In this document: positions 1 to 6,720 of the stretch, piece by piece
Layout: every line of letters begins with the position of its first letter
Position numbering within the stretch: position 1 is the first letter of the stretch
NCBI GenBank assembly: GCA_009784305.1
Contig: WRBZ01000020.1
Span: forward strand, 1-10,863
From: Synergistaceae bacterium
Lineage (GTDB): Bacteria; Synergistota; Synergistia; Synergistales; Aminobacteriaceae
Direction: 5' to 3'
DNA length: 10,863 nucleotides
The notes under the pieces: generated by a model
What the model saw: the letters and a program-made list of their open reading frames with translations, nothing else
What the model was told of the DNA's origin: nothing
The model's database searches: none
Translations under genes and position numbers: made by a program

Positions 1-44
1 AATATAATCATAATATAAAGAGTACATGTAAGAATTCTTTTCAA
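1..44 (-). CDS. Partial gene start, probably type IV pilus secretin PilQ
   Basis: Only the first 14 codons lie in the window, reading MKRILTCTLYIMII from a TTG start at 44-42. A ribosome binding site, AAAGGAAG at 59-52, sits seven bases upstream. The peptide is a basic start (Lys-Arg) followed by a hydrophobic run, as in a Sec signal peptide. The gene follows pilM, pilN, pilO and a pilP-like gene on the same strand, after a gap of about 116 bases, and in many bacteria the next gene there is the outer-membrane secretin pilQ. The signal peptide and ribosome site are visible. The secretin identity is inferred from gene order alone, and no secretin domain can be seen. Confidence 0.5.
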   Translation of the reverse strand, partial: MKRILTCTLYIMII

Positions 45-131
45 AACAGCACTTCCTTTCTTATGCGCAAAGTAGTTTATTAATTACCAACCCTTGATTT
101 GACGCGGGTTCGGCCTTGGAAGCATCCGCCT

Positions 132-150
132 CCCTCCGCAGCGCGGAGGG
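132..150. repeat. GC-rich hairpin between the pilP-like gene and the next gene
   Basis: CCCTCCGC (132-139) and GCGGAGGG (143-150) form a perfect eight-base-pair stem around a three-base loop. The hairpin starts 11 bases after the pilP-like stop codon in the direction of transcription. No T-run follows on either strand, so it is not a typical intrinsic terminator. It may stabilise the 3' end of a processed message or lower expression of the gene downstream. Those roles are inferences. Confidence 0.5.
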
Positions 151-160
151 TCGGCATATA

Positions 161-742
161 CTACGGAGTATAAGTAAACTCTTTATTCTCAAAAACTATT
201 GTTATTTTATCCGCGTTTATGCGGGAAATTCGCCCCTTATTACCGGCAAACCTATCTCCCACCCTGTATATTTTTCCGCGGGTTTCTCCTTCTATATCAA
301 GCACTGCAACAGACCTTCCTTCAAGCTGCAACGTAGCCCTGACCTGCACGCCGGGAGGAACTATAACAGTTTGAGTTCTTATGCTTTCTAAATCGATTTC
401 GTTCACCGCCGCAATTCTCTCAGGGGTAAACGGACAACGCGCCATCAATTCAGCGGCTTCCGCTACCTCCTTACTGCGCGTTCTTGCGGAATTAGCCGCG
501 TTAAGGTCTTGTATCATCGTGTTAAGCCTGTTTATATCTGCTGTAGGAGGTCGGTTTACCGGCTCCACTATTTGCGGCGGGATATAGTTTCTTTCCTCGT
601 AAATCGCATAAACTGAAATACAAATACCGGCAAGCAGAACAAGAAACAATATTTTTCTGAATGTCGCGCCGTCAGACGGGTTCTCCACAGTGCCCATCAT
701 CAGGCTCCATGCTCTTCTCCCTGCGGTAGTCTCTTCAGCCAA
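161..742 (-). CDS. PilP/GspC-like type IV pilus alignment protein
   Basis: This is a 193-residue protein with a cytoplasmic N-terminus of about 30 residues, one membrane segment at about 31-48, a linker rich in Pro and Ala, and a small C-terminal domain at about 143-193. The C-terminal domain has the pattern G-x-x-Y-R-V-G-D-x-x-x-G followed by short beta strands. This resembles the homology-region domain of GspC and PilP, which binds the N-domains of the secretin. Classical PilP is a lipoprotein; this protein instead has a membrane anchor, as GspC has. The start is TTG at 742-740, chosen because a strong AAGGAGG at 757-751 lies eight bases upstream. It begins 18 bases after pilO and is surely in the same operon. 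The fold is inferred from the motif pattern, and its job in the pilus comes from context. Confidence 0.7.
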   Translation of the reverse strand: MAEETTAGRRAWSLMMGTVENPSDGATFRKILFLVLLAGICISVYAIYEERNYIPPQIVEPVNRPPTADINRLNTMIQDLNAANSARTRSKEVAEAAELMARCPFTPERIAAVNEIDLESIRTQTVIVPPGVQVRATLQLEGRSVAVLDIEGETRGKIYRVGDRFAGNKGRISRINADKITIVFENKEFTYTP

Positions 743-760
743 AATATATTCCTCCTTATA

Positions 761-1261
761 TTAGTTAGCCAAAGCTTCAAGAACAACTTCAGCTTTGATT
801 TCGCTGTTTACATCTTTAGGATCAATTGAAGCCAAGTTCAAAGAAACCACCCTGACGACATTCGGAAGCCCTCGAATTTCAGCAAGCGCTTTCATTATTG
901 CATAGTAATCACCGGTAAAGGTCATGCTCATTGATCTCCTTCCACCCTTGAGCGGATTTGGAGAATTTGCCAATACTCTTGCCCCTCCCCTGCTGATTGC
1001 CTTCTGAGCTTCGGAGTAAAAATCAACGTTCCCGCCTACTCCTACTTTCAATATATCAAGTTGTGTGAAAGCTTTTTCAAATTCCTGTTTTCTCCGTTCC
1101 ATCGTAGTGGTATCCTGAGCCAGGTCATTATATTCATTTGTAAGTGTTTGTAATTGTTGTCTAAGATCATTTATATAAGCATAGCCATAATAAGTTGTGC
1201 CGCTAAATGCCGCACACAGAATAAGAACTATTATACATATAAGCTTCTCATTGCTCTTCAT
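761..1261 (-). CDS. pilO: PilO-like type IV pilus inner-membrane protein
   Basis: This 166-residue bitopic membrane protein has one membrane segment at about 7-25, a heptad-like coiled coil at about 30-65 and a C-terminal alpha/beta domain. The stretch MSMTFTGDYYAIMKALAEI followed by a strand-forming EIKAEVVLEAL fits the ferredoxin-like core of PilO. In characterised systems PilO pairs with PilN in the periplasm and links PilM and PilC to PilP and the secretin. Its ATG overlaps the pilN stop as ATGA, which implies translational coupling. The family is so divergent that the call relies on architecture and position after pilN as much as on residue identity. Confidence 0.8.
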   Translation of the reverse strand: MKSNEKLICIIVLILCAAFSGTTYYGYAYINDLRQQLQTLTNEYNDLAQDTTTMERRKQEFEKAFTQLDILKVGVGGNVDFYSEAQKAISRGGARVLANSPNPLKGGRRSMSMTFTGDYYAIMKALAEIRGLPNVVRVVSLNLASIDPKDVNSEIKAEVVLEALAN

Positions 1262-1821
1262 TTCCTGTTGACCCTCCCAATTTCCAAGGGCGCCAGTGAT
1301 AACGTAAATCTAAGCCCCTCAGGCCCCATATCAGTCCTATTTACAACAGGAACTTGAGCGGTGCTGAAAGTCCCGCTGTCAAGCAAGCTGCGGGTAGTTG
1401 TAACGATGTTATCTTCGGTATTTGCGACCCCATTGAGTTTTAACTCCGGCTGAGAGAGTGTCATGGAGACCAAAGTCACTCCCCTGGCGAGAGATCTGTC
1501 AATTGAATCAAAAACTTCTATAGTAGGAAGATCCTGATGCATTATGCTCAAGCTTGAAACGTAAACCGCCTCCTGCTGGGCAAGCCTTCTCAGCTCAGCC
1601 TCCAATTTAACCTTTATCGTACGGTATTCATCATTTCTCTCATTTAATGAGCTGATATTAGTGTTTAGGGACATTATATCCACTACCATGCTGAACCACA
1701 CAAAACAAACTACACCCGTAAAAATCAGGAGCATACAAAACATAAGCAGTCCAATTTTTCTTGTTTTTGGAGGTCTTACGTTTTTTTCGCTCTCGGGTCT
1801 CAGGTCAAGCTTTACTATCAA
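1258..1821 (-). CDS. pilN: PilN-like type IV pilus inner-membrane protein
   Basis: This 187-residue protein has the PilN layout. A short cytoplasmic tail begins IVKLDLRPESEK, in the position of the conserved PilN tail that docks into PilM. A membrane segment follows at about 24-48, then a coiled coil at about 52-85 and a periplasmic alpha/beta domain. The start is TTG at 1821-1819. A weak GGTGAT lies a few bases upstream, and a nearer ATG at about 1826 is out of frame and soon stops. The gene lies about 57 bases after pilM and overlaps pilO by four bases. The tail motif is looser than the usual INLLP-type sequence, matching the equally divergent PilM beside it. Confidence 0.8.
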   Translation of the reverse strand: MIVKLDLRPESEKNVRPPKTRKIGLLMFCMLLIFTGVVCFVWFSMVVDIMSLNTNISSLNERNDEYRTIKVKLEAELRRLAQQEAVYVSSLSIMHQDLPTIEVFDSIDRSLARGVTLVSMTLSQPELKLNGVANTEDNIVTTTRSLLDSGTFSTAQVPVVNRTDMGPEGLRFTLSLAPLEIGRVNRK

Positions 1822-1878
1822 GGCTCATCACCGCTTTCTCGGGTAAAAACATGTTGTTCATTAAAACATAGCAATAAA

Positions 1879-2784
1879 TCAGTGCATGCACAGACCCAGC
1901 GCAGGTTCAAAGCCGGTCCCGATGCCACCGCCGGCATCGGGGTCAATACCGCATTGTTCATAAACGTTGACGGTCTCAACTTCCAAATCTATTGAACCAC
2001 TTATTGTCCCAACGATATTGGGATTATTGGCGATTGCCCCGCATAAAACCAACGTTCGCGCCGTCACGTTTTTAAATTGGTTAGTGACATAGGAAATCGT
2101 ACGTTGAATCTCCGATATGACCCTTTGAACATCATCCTCATTATTCGCGTCGATGATCCCGCTCATTCCCGCAGGGCTTGAACGGTAGAGCAAACCGTTA
2201 TCCTTAGCGACAAATGCAAAATGCAGCCCGTCAATATCCGAGTACATCGAATGCCACGCCTCTTTCCGGTCCGGCTTATTCCCGATTATCGCGCGCAATA
2301 CCGCCACGTTCATAGGTTCAATGGCTTTCAGTTTCATCCCGGCCCTATCCGCAATCTGCATCACTTTGGTAATATGCTCGTTGCGGCAAGCCGCAACGAG
2401 CAAAGACATCTTGTCTTTCGATGTAAGCGGAGATTCAACTTCGCATGCATCAACCGAACACTCAGAATAAGACCACGTAAAATGCCTGTCAAATTCCCAC
2501 TGCAACGCCTGTTTCGCTTCCTCCACAGGCATACGGGGAAATTCAATGACGCGGACCATGGATTCGCGCATCGGCAGGCCAAAAACGACAGGTACGCTGA
2601 AACTGCCCAATTCGCTCATCAAATGGGTAGCCACTGTATCGGCGTTTCCGCTGCGAATTTCTGAAATGACCGCCTGCCTCACCACTTTGTAAGCGTCAGG
2701 GCGGCCGCTCAGCTCAAGGTATCTCAGCCCTGTCGAATGTTGCGTTATAGCAGCAAAGGCGTTGCCTTGACTTTTTTTAGCCAT
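1879..2784 (-). CDS. pilM: PilM-like actin-fold protein with degenerate nucleotide site
   Basis: This 301-residue soluble protein is recognised as PilM by the helix VEEAKQALQWEFDRHF (about 87-102), by overall length slightly under the usual 350, by the C-terminal GIGTGFEPALGL (about 287-298) that matches the family's closing glycine-rich stretch, and by pilN lying immediately downstream. PilM is a cytoplasmic ring-forming member of the actin/FtsA superfamily that binds the PilN tail. The usual ATP-site motifs are poor. The N-terminal DIG-type loop is replaced by AAITQHSTG, the second phosphate loop reads SDIDGLHFAF (about 182-191), and the adenosine motif reads LVLCGAIANNPN. The ATG at 2784 has only a weak ribosome site (TGGA). 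The pilin gene ends 39 bases upstream, so the two probably share a transcript. Confidence 0.8.
   Translation of the reverse strand: MAKKSQGNAFAAITQHSTGLRYLELSGRPDAYKVVRQAVISEIRSGNADTVATHLMSELGSFSVPVVFGLPMRESMVRVIEFPRMPVEEAKQALQWEFDRHFTWSYSECSVDACEVESPLTSKDKMSLLVAACRNEHITKVMQIADRAGMKLKAIEPMNVAVLRAIIGNKPDRKEAWHSMYSDIDGLHFAFVAKDNGLLYRSSPAGMSGIIDANNEDDVQRVISEIQRTISYVTNQFKNVTARTLVLCGAIANNPNIVGTISGSIDLEVETVNVYEQCGIDPDAGGGIGTGFEPALGLCMH
2376..2401. repeat. 26-base near-complete palindrome inside pilM
   Basis: GCTCGTTGCGGC (2376-2387) is followed by AA and then its exact reverse complement (2390-2401), a 12-base-pair perfect inverted repeat with a two-base centre. It lies inside pilM and encodes the residues around LLVAACRNEHI, which fit the reading frame well. 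In the message it would be a very stable hairpin. Confidence 0.85.
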
Positions 2785-2823
2785 TTTAACTATCCAGTCT
2801 GTTCTGAATTGAACAAATATCCC

Positions 2824-3273
2824 TTATTTCACGCGCATGTAGATTGGATTGGTGCCAGCAACAGCAGGAGCACCGGCTGCATCGAATACTGTTCCTGCAG
2901 CCAACGATACAACTTTCGCGCCGACTCTCGCGTCAGCATTTGCTTTTCCCACGAAATAGCATTGTACCCCGCTGACAGTTGGTGCCAAAAACACCAGTTG
3001 CTTAGCCTTTTCCACATTGTCCATGTAGGTTTCGAAATCAGTTGCTGTAGCAGGAGCAATCCATGCAGCTGAAAGAGCCGATTCTTCTATATTGAGATTA
3101 TCGGCAAACCACACAACTCCGGCCGCCTTCGCGTTGCGAAGGTCGGAAACCAGCGTCGCAGCTCTCGCAGAATCCGTCGCGCTGGCGGAAGCCAACATCA
3201 TTCCTCCTGCAAGAATTCCAATAACTATAATAACAATCAGCAGCTCAACCAGTGTAAATCCTTTACGTTTCAT
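2824..3273 (-). CDS. Type IV pilin (PilA-like prepilin)
   Basis: This is a 149-residue class III prepilin. The leader MKRKG is followed by FTLVELLIVIIVIGILAG, giving peptidase cleavage after Gly5, a mature N-terminal Phe that would be methylated by PilD, and the assembly-critical Glu at mature position 5. The hydrophobic helix continues into a conserved alpha spine and then a small globular domain. Only one cysteine is present, so there is no disulfide-bounded D-loop as in Neisseria and Pseudomonas pilins. The start is ATG at 3273-3271, with AAGGAG at 3287-3282 eight bases upstream. A GTG three codons earlier overlaps that ribosome site and is unlikely. The strong ribosome site and the separate position after a 400-bp gap suggest an abundant, independently expressed subunit. 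It could be a minor pilin, but no other pilin gene is in view. Confidence 0.92.
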   Translation of the reverse strand: MKRKGFTLVELLIVIIVIGILAGGMMLASASATDSARAATLVSDLRNAKAAGVVWFADNLNIEESALSAAWIAPATATDFETYMDNVEKAKQLVFLAPTVSGVQCYFVGKANADARVGAKVVSLAAGTVFDAAGAPAVAGTNPIYMRVK

Positions 3274-3681
3274 ATTAAACACTCCTTTTTTATATTTTGC
3301 GGCTTATGCCGCTCTACAATACGCATTTTGCGTAGTGCATACACATGTAACTATTTCATCCTAACGCGCACAATCTTTCCGCCGTGGCAGTAAGAAGCGC
3401 GCCATACCCATCCAGAAAGGCGCGCCTGACGTTTATCCAAGCGCTTGTCAACTACCCCGCAAAACACACTATCCGCTTAAAAATTAACAATAATGACAAC
3501 TGTCAACAACTCAATCACAGTGCAACCTCTTTTTTCACCCCTACATAATCAACCCCTTTCCTTTCACAAAACGCGGCTTAAAAATAAACCAAGGCAAAAG
3601 CCGCTATATATTATGGAGCATAATCTGAAAAAAACATAGTACTTTTTTGTCTTGTTTTTTTCTAATCCTACCCCCTAATCC
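3274..3681. other. Intergenic region between pilC and the pilin, rich in inverted repeats
   Basis: I find no convincing gene in these 400 bases. On the transcribed (minus) strand there are several inverted repeats. GCGGC/GCCGC (3299-3303 with 3308-3312) lies about nine bases upstream of the pilin ribosome site. GCGCGCC/GGCGCGC spans 3397-3425. A seven-base stem GCGGCTT/AAGCCGC (3573-3579 with 3598-3604) lies about 78 bases past the pilC stop, and an A7/T7 repeat spans 3627-3662. The 3573-3604 stem could be a weak terminator for pilC. The pilin promoter should lie here. Two TTGACA boxes occur on the minus strand (3506-3501 and 3451-3446), but neither has a well-spaced -10, so I do not call a promoter. 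Confidence 0.5.
3299..3312 (-). promoter_or_regulatory. Stem-loop in the pilin 5' leader next to the ribosome site
   Basis: GCGGC, a four-base loop and GCCGC form a short perfect GC stem about 12 bases before the AAGGAG of the pilin gene. A 5' stem at this place could protect an abundant pilin message from decay or modulate ribosome access. The stem is visible; the role is a guess. Confidence 0.35.
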
Positions 3682-3688
3682 CTACCCC
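3662..3688. repeat. Short tandem G-rich repeat across the pilC stop codon
   Basis: CTAATCCTACCCC and CTAATCCCTACCCC stand head to tail on the plus strand. On the coding (minus) strand this reads as G-runs of four, three, five and two separated by TA or ATTA, with the TAG stop of pilC between the first two runs. The spacing suits a two-layer G-quadruplex in RNA or on the non-template strand. Confidence 0.6.
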
Positions 3689-4917
3689 GTCAACTGCTCC
3701 ATCGCCCCAATCATCGGGCCATATACGGACATCGCTATTATAGCAACTAAAACTCCCACAACAATTATCATCAGAGGCTCCATCATTGAAGTGAGGGCTT
3801 TCACCTGCTGTTCAAGTTCATCGTCATACCAATCGGACACCTTTGCCAAAGTATCATCAAGCGAGCCGGATTCCTCGCCAATACGGATCATCTGTATTAT
3901 CATCGGGGGAAAAACTTTCGCGTCAAAAGCCGAAATCGCAAGCGTACGCCCGCGTTTAGCCCCTTCGATCAGAACGTCAAATGCTCTTTTAATAACAAAA
4001 TTATCCGCAACCCTGCCCGCCATTTCCAGCCCATTCAATATGGGCACGCCGGAAGAGACCAACACCGAAAGCGTACGCATAGCGCGCGTCATTACAGAAC
4101 GAAACGCTACCCCTTTTATTATCGGCATTTTTAGCCACATCTTGTCAAATAATTCCCGCCCGATTCTGGTTCTGCCAAAAGAAATAAGCCCAATGACAGT
4201 TCCAATGAATCCTCCAATGACCAACCACCAGTAATCTTTCATAAATTCAGACAGATCAATCATAGCGACGGTCAATGCGGGCAATTTTATCCCCATCTGT
4301 TTGAATACCTCCTGGAACATCGGCAGGACAAATGTAAGGAACACCCACATAACTCCTACCGCAATGAGCATAATTACTACGGGGTAAGTCATAGCGCCCT
4401 TTACTTTGCGCTTAATGGCTTCAGTTTTTTCCAAAATTGAAGCCGCGCGGTCAAGCGAAGAATCGAGAACCCCGCCTTCCTCTCCAGCCTGCGCAAGCGC
4501 CACAACCAATTGTGAAAAATGCTTGTTCATGCTCATCGCTTTGCTGAATGAAAGCCCCGAATCTATTTTCTTTCTGACGTCAATAAGAGCGTCCTTAAAT
4601 ATCAAATTCGTTTCCTGTTTCTCTATTATATCAAGAGCGATTACTAAAGATAGCCCCGCCTGAAGCATCGTTGCCAATTGGCGGAAGAACAGCATCTTAA
4701 CCTTGTTGGGAACCGTTCCGATACGCTGCATAGTTGCTAATAAACCACGGGAGGATTCACTGCGTCCCATGGAAGAAGCGCCTGTAACAATTTCAACAGT
4801 AATTGGGATAAGCCCTTGCGAGCGCATAGCTCTGACAGCTTCATCCCTATTGCTTGCAGAAATAGTATTCTTTACAACCTTACCATCTGAGTCCCTTGCC
4901 TGATACTTAAAGTCCAT
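3682..4917 (-). CDS. pilC: Type IV pilus inner-membrane platform protein PilC (GspF family)
   Basis: This is a 411-residue protein of normal length for PilC/GspF, with the N-terminal FKYQARDSDGKVV start typical of the family and two copies of the T2SF domain (about 70-195 and 275-398). The repeated signature is visible twice: AGEEGGVLDSSL at 144-155 and IGEESGSLDDTL at 346-357. Membrane helices lie at about 178-200, 230-248 and 380-400. PilC sits in the inner membrane, binds the assembly and retraction ATPases and feeds pilin into the growing fibre. The ATG at 4917 has AAAGGAA about eight bases upstream. The neighbouring pilB and pilT ATPase genes often found beside pilC are absent. The stop codon lies in a G-rich tandem repeat. 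Confidence 0.95.
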   Translation of the reverse strand: MDFKYQARDSDGKVVKNTISASNRDEAVRAMRSQGLIPITVEIVTGASSMGRSESSRGLLATMQRIGTVPNKVKMLFFRQLATMLQAGLSLVIALDIIEKQETNLIFKDALIDVRKKIDSGLSFSKAMSMNKHFSQLVVALAQAGEEGGVLDSSLDRAASILEKTEAIKRKVKGAMTYPVVIMLIAVGVMWVFLTFVLPMFQEVFKQMGIKLPALTVAMIDLSEFMKDYWWLVIGGFIGTVIGLISFGRTRIGRELFDKMWLKMPIIKGVAFRSVMTRAMRTLSVLVSSGVPILNGLEMAGRVADNFVIKRAFDVLIEGAKRGRTLAISAFDAKVFPPMIIQMIRIGEESGSLDDTLAKVSDWYDDELEQQVKALTSMMEPLMIIVVGVLVAIIAMSVYGPMIGAMEQLTG

Positions 4918-5119
4918 TCTTCAAGTTCCTTTCTTCAACGACAGCTTAGTCAAATTGAAAGCCGCCTTAATAAAGGATACAAAACAAAACACAATTCTCG
5001 TTATATATAACTGAAGTATCGTTATTTATTATAATGATTGAATAACTGCATATATCAAGATCAAATTCACCTATTTGACTTTACACAATAACATAATAAT
5101 TTGAAAAATACAAGGTAGT
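4918..5119 (-). promoter_or_regulatory. AT-rich gap with candidate pilC promoter and palindrome
   Basis: These 200 bases separate the flippase gene from pilC and contain no gene. On the minus strand a consensus -10 TATAAT lies at 5033-5028, with TTGATA at 5058-5053 as a possible -35 at a long 19-base spacing. Downstream of it is a perfect 12-base palindrome, GTTATATATAAC (5000-5011), which could be an operator or just AT-rich chance. I see no GC hairpin with a T-run after the flippase stop at 5120, so read-through into pilC is possible. Confidence 0.4.
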
Positions 5120-6670
5120 TTATAGTTTTTTCATTATAAAAACCCTATATACCATACCAAGCAGGGCACGCGGCCTCCACAATTCCGGTACAGGCCCGAG
5201 CCATCCGAAATATTCGCAAACGGACAAATGAAAAAACACTGCCGCCACACCCGAAATAATTGATGCAAACGTATGATCGGAAATGTAAAACAACGCTGAA
5301 GCCCACACGGAAGAAAAAATCACCTGTTTCATTGCCGAAGGAGCCTGCCTCTTGAAAGTCCCACCCGGAGCCATTCGATAAACGTAATAGATTCCAAGGG
5401 CCACCTGAATCAGGCTTGTTGCCGCGCAAATCCCCGCCGCTCCCCAAATCGGAGCAAAGAGCCAATCAAGAAAAACATTGAGGCAAATACTGACGCAGCT
5501 TACCGTAAATAATAATTTAAGCCTTGAAGTGGCAACCCCCCAATTGTTCATAATTATTATCCACGCCAAAAATGGCGTGCCCACAGCCAGAATTGCAAAA
5601 CATGGAGCAGTAAGGGAAATAGCCCGATAATCGAAAGCCCCGTATCCCAAAATTACTTTTATTATCGGGAACGACAACGCGGCGGAAGCGCATGCTATCG
5701 GCAGCATATAAGCCCATCCTATGGCAAGGGACTTATTCAGCGATTCACTTAACAACGCCTCATCCTCAAATATTCTGCTCAAATGCGTCAGGTGTATCTG
5801 TGAAGCTAATATGGCAATTATCATTATCTGCGTTATTATCTGTGAAGCGTAGCTTATAGCGGATACATTCCCCTCTTCAAGCCCCGCAGCAAACCAGCAG
5901 TCAATAACAGTATAAAATATTCCCGCGCCAAGTACCCAAATACACATGAAAGCATCTTTTGCGGTCTTTTTTAAAATATTTTCCGGAATTGAAGTACTCG
6001 GAACAATTGGGATATCGCGCAGCAGGTACAACGAAATCAGGGTAAAAACAACGGCAACAATTAAAAGCGACAGAGCGACCGCATATACCTCCATAAATGG
6101 AAACAATATCAATAGAATCAATAATCCGGCGGGAGTAGCCAACGCGTTTATGATATTTATTAAGGAATATATCTTTTTATAATTAGCCCAAACATTTAAA
6201 AGCGCGGATAAAAGCTGAGTATATCCCATTGGCAGAAGCAGTAATAGCATGTTCTTAGCTATTTCCGCGCGTTCGCTGTCCAGAGCGGAGGCAAACAGCC
6301 ATACGCATCCTGCAGGGAAAAGCACTATAACGAAAACCGCAATAACTCCCCAAACAAGAACGTAACGAATGACAACGGCAAAATACGAACGTGCCGCAGC
6401 TTCGTCTTTTGCAGAAAGCCTCATAAGGTTAGGCATAACAGACGTGTGGATTACAGATGCAGCAATCCCCATAATGAGGGAAACCGCGCCGCTCGCTATA
6501 TAATAAGCGTCAATTCCCGCGGATGCTCCAAAAAGATAAGCTATCAAAAGCAGCCTTAAATATCCTACAGGCTTTATGATCATATATGCCGCAGCCGAAG
6601 CAATAAGGCTTGCGCGCGGGGATAAAACTTTTATTTTTCTGATTAAGTCACGCAGTTTATACAAACTCAA
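5120..6670 (-). CDS. MurJ/MviN-family (MOP superfamily) lipid flippase, divergent
   Basis: This polytopic protein of about 516 residues has the length and roughly 14-helix pattern of MurJ. The first helices carry KPVGYLRLLLIAYLFGASAG and then IDAYY (Gly36 to Tyr57), aligning with the MurJ stretch holding GFARD and FGAG..TDAFF. MurJ moves lipid II across the inner membrane. Here the Arg of GYLR and the Asp after FGA are kept, but the region matching the MurJ NLLRRxFAEGAF motif reads AVSLIMGIAASVIH, without its Arg and Glu. The later helix-8 Arg (ADR in E. coli) is replaced by ASQ. It may therefore carry a different lipid-linked substrate. The start is taken as TTG at 6670-6668 because GAGGTGG (6682-6676) lies five bases upstream; an in-frame GTG at 6679 overlaps that ribosome site. 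It could still be the cell's only MurJ. Confidence 0.8.
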   Translation of the reverse strand: MSLYKLRDLIRKIKVLSPRASLIASAAAYMIIKPVGYLRLLLIAYLFGASAGIDAYYIASGAVSLIMGIAASVIHTSVMPNLMRLSAKDEAAARSYFAVVIRYVLVWGVIAVFVIVLFPAGCVWLFASALDSERAEIAKNMLLLLLPMGYTQLLSALLNVWANYKKIYSLINIINALATPAGLLILLILFPFMEVYAVALSLLIVAVVFTLISLYLLRDIPIVPSTSIPENILKKTAKDAFMCIWVLGAGIFYTVIDCWFAAGLEEGNVSAISYASQIITQIMIIAILASQIHLTHLSRIFEDEALLSESLNKSLAIGWAYMLPIACASAALSFPIIKVILGYGAFDYRAISLTAPCFAILAVGTPFLAWIIIMNNWGVATSRLKLLFTVSCVSICLNVFLDWLFAPIWGAAGICAATSLIQVALGIYYVYRMAPGGTFKRQAPSAMKQVIFSSVWASALFYISDHTFASIISGVAAVFFHLSVCEYFGWLGPVPELWRPRALLGMVYRVFIMKKL

Positions 6671-6699
6671 ATAAACCACCTCGCGCGTATATTAGCATA

Positions 6700-6708
6700 T
6701 GATATAAT
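6700..6708 (+). promoter_or_regulatory. Extended -10 promoter for the tup riboswitch operon
   Basis: TGATATAAT combines a perfect TATAAT (6703-6708) with the TGn extension, which can replace a good -35; no clear -35 is seen. Transcription would start at about 6714-6716, just before the first stem of the leader RNA at 6722, so the promoter and the RNA structure agree in position. The divergent flippase gene begins only about 30 bases to the left. Confidence 0.65.
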
Positions 6709-6720
6709 AAATATGTAATA

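Noticed and set aside
132..150. GC hairpin as a terminator of the pilus operon
   Set aside because: No T-run follows on either strand, and a likely further operon gene starts about 90 bases on.
2221..2664. A 147-codon open frame on the plus strand
   Set aside because: It is antisense to pilM, rich in His, Arg and Phe, has no ribosome site and resembles no family.
3438..3447. CAAGCGCTTG palindrome as a named operator
   Set aside because: A ten-base palindrome is not rare enough by itself, and I cannot match it to a known regulator.
3446..3506. TTGACA boxes as the pilin promoter
   Set aside because: TTGACA at 3506-3501 has only TAATTT at a 14-base spacing, and that at 3451-3446 has no -10 at 16-18 bases. 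Kept only as a hint.
3627..3662. A7/T7 inverted repeat after pilC as an intrinsic terminator
   Set aside because: The stem would be almost entirely A-U with an 18-base loop, too weak for a normal terminator.
3647..4234. A 195-codon open frame on the plus strand
   Set aside because: It lies opposite pilC, whose two-domain protein is certain, and its translation is Pro/Ser/Thr/Ile-rich low-complexity typical of an antisense shadow.
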